Source: Actinomycetes bacterium
GTDB lineage: Bacteria; Actinomycetota; Actinomycetes; Actinomycetales; Microbacteriaceae
Reading direction: 5' to 3'
Length of the DNA stretch: 5,298 nt
NCBI GenBank assembly: GCA_023432305.1
Contig: JAEYUT010000055.1
Location: forward strand, 1 to 5,298
Under the pieces are notes generated by a model that had not been told where the DNA came from, ran no database searches, and saw only the letters and a list, made by a program, of their open reading frames with translations. Position numbers and translations under genes: made by a program. This document shows positions 1 through 5,298 of the stretch, piece by piece. How positions within the stretch are numbered: the stretch's first letter is position 1; every line of letters begins with the position of its first letter.

Positions 1-230
1 AGCACGGCATGACCACCATGCAGGCGATCACCGCGGCGACCGCTGTCGGCGCGGAAGCGGTGGGCATGTCGCACGTGCTCGGAACGGTCGAGCCCGGCAA
101 GATCGCCGACCTGCTCGTGGTGCGTCAGGACCCGACGCAGAGCCCTGAGGTGCTCTACAACGCCGAGAACATTCATCTGACGTTCTGCAACGGCCGCCTG
201 ACGGTGAAGGACGGCCTCTTCACCTGGTGA
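1..230 (+). CDS. Amidohydrolase-superfamily protein, C-terminal fragment (5' end outside window)
   Basis: The frame is open from the left edge (first whole codon at position 3, reading His-Gly-Met-Thr) to a TGA at 228-230, giving about 75 C-terminal residues. The visible part holds the usual end of a metal-dependent amidohydrolase (imidazolonepropionase/dihydroorotase-like superfamily). It has an 'HGMTTMQAITAAT' helix, then 'GTVEPGKIADLLVV', the strand-turn in which the polypeptide returns to the small beta-sandwich domain, then a closing 'CNGRLTVKDG' strand pair. In this superfamily the catalytic metal ligands (HxH, Lys/His, Asp) lie upstream, so they cannot be seen and the substrate cannot be assigned; cyclic amides, amidines and dipeptides are all used by relatives. 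The ATG at 9 and the ATG at 18 are internal methionines and not starts, because the family motif is already running at the window edge. A hairpin follows the stop. Confidence 0.85.
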   Translation, partial: HGMTTMQAITAATAVGAEAVGMSHVLGTVEPGKIADLLVVRQDPTQSPEVLYNAENIHLTFCNGRLTVKDGLFTW

Positions 231-236
231 AGCCTG

Positions 237-260
237 TCTGGCGCCATGTGGTGCGCCAGA
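237..260 (+). terminator. Hairpin downstream of the amidohydrolase gene
   Basis: A perfect 8-bp stem (TCTGGCGC at 237-244 with GCGCCAGA at 253-260) closes an 8-nt loop and starts 6 nt after the stop codon. There is no T-run after it, so it is not a classical intrinsic terminator. Hairpins of this kind are proposed as terminators or 3'-end stabilisers in actinobacteria, but termination here is an inference. Confidence 0.4.
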
Positions 261-332
261 GCGAGTAGTGCGGTCTTCCGGCCCGTTCAGTTACGACAAT
301 CCGCGAGCCTCAGTTCAGGGAATCCCTCCCCG

Positions 333-404
333 CTCCGCCCCCAGGTCTCGAACCTGGACTTAACGGATCCAAAGACCGTCGTGCTGCCATTACACCAAGG
401 CGGA
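333..404 (-). tRNA. tRNA-Gln (anticodon UUG)
   Basis: The minus strand folds into a complete 72-nt cloverleaf. The acceptor stem pairs TCCGCCT (404-398) with GGGCGGA (340-334), ending in a T-G wobble. The D-arm contains 'GGTGTAATGGCAGCAC'. The anticodon arm is ACGGT-CTTTGGA-TCCGT, placing U33 before anticodon TTG (372-370) with G37. The T-arm is CCAGG-TTCGAGA-CCTGG. The discriminator is G73 at 333, as usual for glutamine tRNA. The 31-39 pair is a T-T mismatch. The 3' CCA is not encoded (the next bases read CGG), so it must be added by nucleotidyltransferase. Reading the anticodon as TGG (Pro) would break the stem, so Gln is preferred. The gene is on the same strand as the nucleoside hydrolase, 77 bp beyond its stop codon. 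I see no convincing promoter in that gap. Confidence 0.95.
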
Positions 405-481
405 ACGCGCCGGAGCGCCTGATAAGTCTGCCACGCGAGCGGCAGCGTGACCGTCTCGACGAAGCCCCGATCCGGTCGGGT

Positions 482-1435
482 TCAGCGGCCGGGTGCCACC
501 GTGTCGAGGAAGAGCTCGACCATGCGATCCTCGTCGACGGTGAGGGCCACATCCACGGGCGTCCACACGTCGGCGAGGCCGTGGATCATGTCCTCGCCGG
601 GGATCGCGCGGCGGTCCACGAGGGTCGCGCCGCGTCCGTAGCCTGACAGCTCGACCTTCACCGGCAGACGCTCGACGCCGAGGGCGTCAGGGATCACGAG
701 GCTGCACACCGCGCCCGCGTCGCCGATCCATCCGAGGTACGGCTCGGGGCCGTTCGGGCCGACGATGGGGTGCAGCAGCAGTCCTGCGACGAGGCGCGCC
801 ACCGGGTTCTCGGATGCGACGAGCGCTTCGGCGACCGCCTCCGGAACCGCCACATGGTTGAACACGTCGAGTCCGTACATGTACAGCGGCACACCCGAGT
901 CGAGCACGATCGCGGCGGCCTCGGGGTCGTGCCAGACGTTGAACTCGGCGACCGCGGTCGCGTTGCCGACGCTCGCGGAACCGCCCATGAAGACGATGCG
1001 CTCGATGTTGTGGGCGACCTCCGGGTATGCGCGCAGCAGGAGTGCGAGATTGGTCTGCGGAGCGAGTGCCACGAGCGTGACCTTCTCGGGGTGGCCGAGG
1101 ATGGTGCGCCGCAGGAACTCGATCGCGCCCTCCTTCTCGGCGGTGCGCCCGGCCTCCGGCAGCACGATGTCGGCGAGGCCGTTCGAGCCGTGCACGTAGC
1201 TCGCGTCGCGCGCCGGCTCGATGAGGGGGCGCGTCGCCCCCGCCGCCACCGGCACATCGTGGGCGCCGGCGAGCGCGAGCACCCGCAGCGTGTTCTCGAC
1301 CACGTTCGGCAGGCTCGTGTTGCCGCCCACGCAGCTCACGCCGATCAGGTCGAGGTCGGGGTGCAGCGCGGCGAACAGCAGGGCGAGGGCGTCGTCGGTG
1401 CCGGTGTCGACATCGAGGATGATCGGGAGAGCCAT
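482..1435 (-). CDS. Nucleoside hydrolase (inosine/uridine-preferring family)
   Basis: The 317-aa product has the length and motif order of nucleoside hydrolases, cytosolic calcium enzymes that cleave the N-glycosidic bond of ribonucleosides to give ribose and free base for salvage. The signature DVDTGTDDALAL lies at residues 8-19, with D10, D14 and D15 as expected calcium/ribose ligands. 'GNTSLPNVVENTLRVLALAG' follows (37-57), then 'HGSNGL' (82-87), 'LAPQTNLALLL' (124-134), 'FMGGSASVGN...AEFNVWHDPEAA' (149-174; E164 and N166 expected ribose contacts) and 'GWIGDAGAV' (235-243), whose D239 should be the last calcium ligand. The His that precedes this Asp in the purine-preferring Crithidia enzyme is G238 here, so base specificity cannot be inferred and the enzyme may be of the group without that acid. 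The ATG at 1435 is chosen because it sits just before the first strand and has an AGGA 7 nt upstream. The frame stays open to 1723, but that extension is Arg-rich and runs into marR. It is divergent from the MarR gene. Confidence 0.92.
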   Translation of the reverse strand: MALPIILDVDTGTDDALALLFAALHPDLDLIGVSCVGGNTSLPNVVENTLRVLALAGAHDVPVAAGATRPLIEPARDASYVHGSNGLADIVLPEAGRTAEKEGAIEFLRRTILGHPEKVTLVALAPQTNLALLLRAYPEVAHNIERIVFMGGSASVGNATAVAEFNVWHDPEAAAIVLDSGVPLYMYGLDVFNHVAVPEAVAEALVASENPVARLVAGLLLHPIVGPNGPEPYLGWIGDAGAVCSLVIPDALGVERLPVKVELSGYGRGATLVDRRAIPGEDMIHGLADVWTPVDVALTVDEDRMVELFLDTVAPGR

Positions 1436-1442
1436 GGCACCA

Positions 1443-1446
1443 TCCT
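1443..1446 (-). promoter_or_regulatory. Ribosome-binding site of the nucleoside hydrolase gene
   Basis: Reading the minus strand, AGGA is followed by a 7-nt spacer and the ATG at 1435. This fixes the start of the nucleoside hydrolase and argues against the longer open frame that reaches back into marR. Confidence 0.65.
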
Positions 1447-1471
1447 GCCCGACGCGATCACCCCGCCCGCG

Positions 1472-1485
1472 CGTCACCCGTGACG
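1472..1485. promoter_or_regulatory. Candidate MarR operator: perfect inverted repeat in the divergent spacer
   Basis: CGTCAC (1472-1477) and GTGACG (1480-1485) are exact inverted copies separated by two C bases. The right half coincides with the proposed -35 box of the marR promoter. MarR-family dimers typically bind inverted repeats between divergent genes and repress by blocking the promoter. Its position fits autorepression, and possibly control of the nucleoside hydrolase. The repeat is short (14 bp), and binding is an inference. Confidence 0.45.
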
Positions 1486-1509
1486 GCACCCGCCCGGCCC
1501 CGCGATAAT
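1480..1509 (+). promoter_or_regulatory. Candidate promoter of marR, predicted to give a leaderless mRNA
   Basis: GTGACG at 1480-1485 matches TTGACA at 4 of 6 positions, and GATAAT at 1504-1509 matches TATAAT at 5 of 6, with an 18-bp spacer. A start of transcription 7 nt after the -10 box falls on position 1516, the A of the marR ATG. Leaderless mRNAs are common in actinobacteria. The only purine-rich stretch upstream of the ATG (GGAG at 1510-1513) is just 2 nt away, too close to work as a Shine-Dalgarno site, which agrees with leaderless translation. Confidence 0.6.
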
Positions 1510-1515
1510 GGAGCA

Positions 1516-2007
1516 ATGCCCGATAACGACGAGGTCGACCGGATCGTCGCCGCCTGGGAGCGCGCGCACCCGGATCTCGACTTCTCGCCCCTGCAGGTGC
1601 TGTCGCGCGTCGCACGACTCGCGAAGCACCTCGACCGGGCGCGCCGGGACGCGTTCGAGAATTCGGGGCTCGAACCGTGGGAGTTCGATGTGCTCGCCGC
1701 CCTGCGCCGCGCGGGCGCCCCATACCAGTCGAGCCCCAAGGCGCTCCTGCAGCAGACGCTTGTCTCGAGCGGCACCATGACGAACCGCATCGACCGTCTC
1801 GTGGAGCGCGGCTTCGTGGAGCGCGGCACCGACCCGCACGACGGGCGCGGTGTGCTCGTGGCGATGACGGATGCGGGGCGCGAAGCCGTCGACAAGGCGA
1901 TCCGCGAGCTGGTGGCCCGCGAGGCGGAGCTGCTGGGGGCGCTGCCCGCCTCCGAGCAGGCGAAGCTCGCGGGTCTGCTGCGCAAGCTCAGCCTCGACTT
2001 CGACTGA
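1516..2007 (+). CDS. MarR-family winged-helix transcriptional regulator
   Basis: The 163-aa product is a typical-length MarR regulator, a cytoplasmic dimer that binds operator DNA and usually releases it on binding a small ligand or on oxidation. An N-terminal dimerisation helix (about residues 24-50) leads to the winged helix: 'LEPWEFDVLAALRR' (52-65), the helix starting 'SSPKALLQQTLV' (72-83), the recognition helix 'SSGTMTNRIDRLVERGFV' (84-101), and the wing 'DPHDGRGVLVAMT' (106-118) with the family's D-x-x-D-x-R pattern. A C-terminal helix (about 119-160) completes the dimer interface. There are no cysteines, so thiol-based sensing is unlikely. The frame also offers an upstream GTG at 1480, but that codon lies inside the proposed promoter; the ATG at 1516 coincides with the predicted transcription start. 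The gene is divergent from the nucleoside hydrolase (80 bp between starts) and convergent with the dehydrogenase. The inverted repeat in the spacer suggests autorepression. The ligand is unknown. Confidence 0.92.
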   Translation: MPDNDEVDRIVAAWERAHPDLDFSPLQVLSRVARLAKHLDRARRDAFENSGLEPWEFDVLAALRRAGAPYQSSPKALLQQTLVSSGTMTNRIDRLVERGFVERGTDPHDGRGVLVAMTDAGREAVDKAIRELVAREAELLGALPASEQAKLAGLLRKLSLDFD

Positions 2008-2034
2008 GTGCTGCACCGCGCGAGCGCACGAAAA

Positions 2035-2071
2035 GAGCGAGGGCGGGGGCGGGGACCCGCCGCCCTCGCTC
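2035..2071 (-). terminator. Intrinsic terminator of the dehydrogenase gene, possibly shared with marR
   Basis: A 12-bp perfect GC-rich stem pairs 2035-2046 with 2060-2071; three further G-C pairs are possible inside, with one bulged base. On the minus strand the stem is followed by four T residues (complement of AAAA at 2031-2034), which makes it a recognisable intrinsic terminator for the dehydrogenase. On the plus strand no T-run follows, so for marR it would act only as a U-less hairpin. Confidence 0.75.
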
Positions 2072-2072
2072 G

Positions 2073-2097
2073 TCACCGCACCACTCGGGTGCGGTGA
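2073..2097. terminator. Second hairpin next to the terminator between convergent genes
   Basis: A 10-bp perfect stem (2073-2082 with 2088-2097) closes a 5-nt ACTCG loop. It starts 3 nt after the dehydrogenase stop codon on the minus strand and lies one base from the neighbouring terminator stem, so the two would stack in tandem in either transcript. It has no T-run of its own and probably reinforces termination or protects the 3' end. Confidence 0.55.
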
Positions 2098-2100
2098 GTC

Positions 2101-2886
2101 TCAGGCCTGCGTGCCGAAGACGTGCGCGCCGCGGATCGCGACATCCGCGCCGCCGTCCACGTACACGGTTTGGCCGGCCATGTGGGTATTCTCTTCGCTC
2201 GCGAGCCAAGCGAGCATCCGCGCGATGACGATCGGCTCGGCGGGGCCGTTCAGCGGCATCGGCACGATCTGGGCGAGCTGGTCGCGCCCCTCCTGGGTCT
2301 GCATGAGTGGGGCGGTCATGGGCGTGAGGATGACGCCGGGGCCGACCGCGTTGAGCGGGATGCCGGCACCCGCCCACTCGGGGGTGATCGACTCGGTGCG
2401 CACCCACTCCGAGATCGCGCGCTTCGTGGACGCGTAGATGAGGTGGCCGAGCTGCTGCTCCACGAGCTCGTCGGCCCGCGCGACGGCGGCGGCCTCATCG
2501 CCTGCGAGCAGAAGCTCGACAAGCTGCGGGTCGTTGTCCTGCAGGGACGAGAACGACGACACGACCACGGCGCGCGGCGCATCCGATCCGTTCAGCAGCG
2601 GGCGAAGCTTCTCGAGGGTCGCCACGGCGCCGAAGTGGTTGACCTTGACGGTGAGCGCGTCGAAGCGCGCGACACCTGCCACCGCGATGATCGCGTCGAT
2701 CGAACCGCCGGATGCGGCGGCGACCGCGTCGTAGAGACCGTCGCGTCCCTCAGCGGTGGAGAGATCGAGCTCGAGGTCGGCACCCGACAGGTCGATGCCG
2801 ATCACCTGGTTGCCGCGCTCTTCGAGCAGCTCCTTGGTGGCCTTGCCGATTCCGGATGCGGACCCGGTGACGACGTACGTGCGCAT
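2101..2886 (-). CDS. Short-chain dehydrogenase/reductase, 3-alpha-hydroxysteroid dehydrogenase/carbonyl reductase-like
   Basis: The 261-aa product is a classical-size SDR with a Rossmann fold. The cofactor loop is TGSASGIG (7-14). D32 at the end of the second strand ('IGID') is the usual mark of NAD(H) preference. 'DLSTAEGR' (41-48) and 'VNHFGA' (82-87, N83) resemble the Comamonas testosteroni 3-alpha-HSD/carbonyl reductase as I remember it. The usual NNAG is 'AVAG' (68-71), as in that subgroup. The catalytic set is N83, S111, Y151 and K155 (YASTK). A long segment between Ser and Tyr (about 115-150) again matches the 3-alpha-HSD type. 'GPGVILTPM' (182-190) and 'YVDGG' close the fold. It probably interconverts a ketone or aldehyde and an alcohol; the true substrate is unknown and need not be a steroid. 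ATG 2886 is chosen over an in-frame GTG at 2913 because AGGA lies 8 nt before it. It lies 98 bp downstream of the ABC-F gene on the same strand. Confidence 0.92.
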   Translation of the reverse strand: MRTYVVTGSASGIGKATKELLEERGNQVIGIDLSGADLELDLSTAEGRDGLYDAVAAASGGSIDAIIAVAGVARFDALTVKVNHFGAVATLEKLRPLLNGSDAPRAVVVSSFSSLQDNDPQLVELLLAGDEAAAVARADELVEQQLGHLIYASTKRAISEWVRTESITPEWAGAGIPLNAVGPGVILTPMTAPLMQTQEGRDQLAQIVPMPLNGPAEPIVIARMLAWLASEENTHMAGQTVYVDGGADVAIRGAHVFGTQA

Positions 2887-2894
2887 TGTGGCGT

Positions 2895-2898
2895 TCCT
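2895..2898 (-). promoter_or_regulatory. Ribosome-binding site of the dehydrogenase gene
   Basis: On the minus strand the purine run GGAGAGGAA ends in AGGA, 8 nt before the ATG at 2886. This supports the 261-aa product rather than one nine residues longer starting at the GTG at 2913. Confidence 0.75.
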
Positions 2899-2984
2899 CT
2901 CCGGCGACGACACCGTCGCTCACCCACCACGCTAGAGGAGCCGCCTCCCACCCCTGAAGGACCTTCGTCCCGCGCGCACGCCGC

Positions 2985-4808
<1,824 letters not shown>

Positions 4809-4817
4809 AGGCCTTCC

Positions 4818-4847
4818 AGCCTAGGCGCGGGCGGATGAGCGTGCCGA
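4818..4847 (-). promoter_or_regulatory. Possible promoter of the ABC-F gene
   Basis: On the minus strand TCGGCA (4847-4842) and TAGGCT (4823-4818) are separated by 18 bp, matching TTGACA at 4 of 6 and the actinobacterial TANNNT -10 form. Transcription would begin about 3 nt before the ATG at 4808, almost leaderless, which would exclude the GGAAGG at 4817-4812 from the mRNA. Either this promoter or that Shine-Dalgarno-like sequence may be real, but probably not both. Confidence 0.35.
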
Positions 4848-4855
4848 CGCGCGAT

Positions 4856-4888
4856 TCGGGGCGGTCACCGGACCGGCCACCGCCCCGA
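4856..4888 (-). terminator. GC-rich hairpin downstream of the membrane-protein gene
   Basis: A perfect 10-bp stem pairs TCGGGGCGGT (4856-4865) with ACCGCCCCGA (4879-4888). The 13-nt loop itself contains CCGG-A-CCGG. It lies 11 nt past the stop of the membrane protein and before the ABC-F start. No T-run follows on the minus strand, so termination would be of the U-less type reported for actinobacteria. Confidence 0.5.
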
Positions 4889-4899
4889 GGGATCCGCAC

Positions 4900-5298
4900 T
4901 CAGATGGCGGCGCCCACCGCGTCTCGCTCGCGCGCGGGGTCGTGCACTGTGGCCGCGGCTGCGGGGCTTGGGCGCGACAGCACCAGCGACAGCGCGAATC
5001 CGACTGCGAGCACGACGAGCGCCACGCCGCCGGCGAGCGGACTCGGCTCCCACGCGCCCTCGAGCTGCAGGATGCCCGGCACCGTGCAGCTCGGGATGCC
5101 GAGAAGCACGAGGAACCATCCGGCGAAGCGCCCGAGGTCGACGCCGCCGATGCGCTCGACCTTCAGGCCGAGAAGCAGGAAGAACAGACCCCACATGAGC
5201 GCCCAGGTCAGCCAGATCACGGAGAACGCCGGATCGGCGCTGAACGAGCGCACCGCTTCGAACAGCGCGATCGCGGCGACGAACACGCTGTACCAGCC
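4900..5298 (-). CDS. Small integral membrane protein of unknown function, C-terminal part (start outside window)
   Basis: The frame is open from the right edge (reading Gly-Trp-Tyr-Ser-Val at 5298-5284) to a TGA at 4902-4900, giving about 132 residues. A GTG at 5286 could serve as a start, but the residues before it continue a hydrophobic helix, so the gene probably begins outside the window. Four hydrophobic segments are visible: 'SVFVAAIALFEAV' near the start, 'FSVIWLTWALMWGLFFLLLGL', 'FAGWFLVLLGIPSCTVPGILQL', and 'GGVALVVLAVGFALSLVL'. A short polar tail of about 25 residues rich in Ala, Asp and Arg follows. The third segment contains Cys between Ser and Thr, followed by Pro-Gly, which could kink the helix. 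I do not recognise the family and see no catalytic or transport motif. It lies upstream of the ABC-F gene on the same strand, separated by a hairpin. Confidence 0.8.
   Translation of the reverse strand, partial: GWYSVFVAAIALFEAVRSFSADPAFSVIWLTWALMWGLFFLLLGLKVERIGGVDLGRFAGWFLVLLGIPSCTVPGILQLEGAWEPSPLAGGVALVVLAVGFALSLVLSRPSPAAAATVHDPARERDAVGAAI

Noticed and set aside
231..332. tRNA-Gln 3' flank as an integration (att) site
   Set aside because: tRNA 3' ends are common integration sites, but there is no duplicated tRNA end, integrase or shift in composition in the window.
428..480. Possible terminator for the nucleoside hydrolase (5-bp stems at 428-445 and 466-480)
   Set aside because: The stems are short, the alternatives overlap each other, and no T-run follows on the minus strand; too weak to annotate.
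770..1483. Long plus-strand open frames antisense to the nucleoside hydrolase
   Set aside because: Shadow frames of a GC-rich gene, with no recognisable domain or start signal.
1480..1515. GTG at 1480 as start of marR
   Set aside because: The codon lies inside the proposed -35 box and has no ribosome-binding site; the family homology and the predicted transcription start both fit ATG 1516.
1436..1723. N-terminal extension of the nucleoside hydrolase (96 extra codons)
   Set aside because: The extension is Arg/Pro-rich low-complexity sequence, lies over the marR promoter and coding region, and precedes a proper ATG with a Shine-Dalgarno.
2929..2958. Possible promoter for the dehydrogenase (TAGCGT with TTCAGG, minus strand, 18-bp spacer)
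   Set aside because: The -10 fits TANNNT but the -35 matches only 3 of 6 positions; in GC-rich sequence this can arise by chance, and co-transcription with the ABC-F gene remains possible.

Overview
This is a GC-rich chromosomal window from an actinobacterium, most likely Microbacteriaceae. The basis is strong G/C preference at third codon positions, frequent 'GGATGC'-type codon pairs, a tRNA-Gln(UUG) of the actinobacterial type with no encoded CCA, and the protein families present. Genus cannot be decided from the sequence alone. It looks like ordinary core or metabolic chromosome. I see no insertion sequence, integrase, phage gene, CRISPR array, toxin-antitoxin pair or defence gene, and no convincing undescribed system.

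Layout, left to right. (1) Positions 1-230, plus strand: the C-terminal end of an amidohydrolase-superfamily enzyme, followed by a hairpin. (2) Positions 333-404, minus strand: tRNA-Gln with anticodon UUG. (3) Positions 482-1435, minus strand: a nucleoside hydrolase (inosine-uridine-preferring family). (4) Positions 1516-2007, plus strand: a MarR-family regulator, divergent from the hydrolase across an 80-bp spacer. The spacer holds a candidate promoter that would give a leaderless mRNA, and a perfect inverted repeat over its -35 box. (5) Positions 2035-2097: two adjacent strong hairpins between convergent genes. (6) Positions 2101-2886, minus strand: a short-chain dehydrogenase/reductase resembling 3-alpha-hydroxysteroid dehydrogenase/carbonyl reductase. 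(7) Positions 2985-4808, minus strand: an ABC-F ATPase of the Uup type with a C-terminal coiled coil. (8) Positions 4900-5298, minus strand: the C-terminal part of a small multi-pass membrane protein of unknown function, cut by the window edge.

How the genes relate. The clearest possible functional link is the nucleoside hydrolase/MarR divergent pair, where the regulator probably controls itself and perhaps the hydrolase. The ABC-F gene and the dehydrogenase lie on the same strand 98 bp apart, and the dehydrogenase has its own good ribosome-binding site; co-transcription is possible but not shown. The membrane protein and the ABC-F gene are separated by a hairpin and a possible promoter, so they are probably separate units. 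Two gene starts (dehydrogenase and nucleoside hydrolase) are set by clear Shine-Dalgarno sequences and are shorter than the longest open frames.
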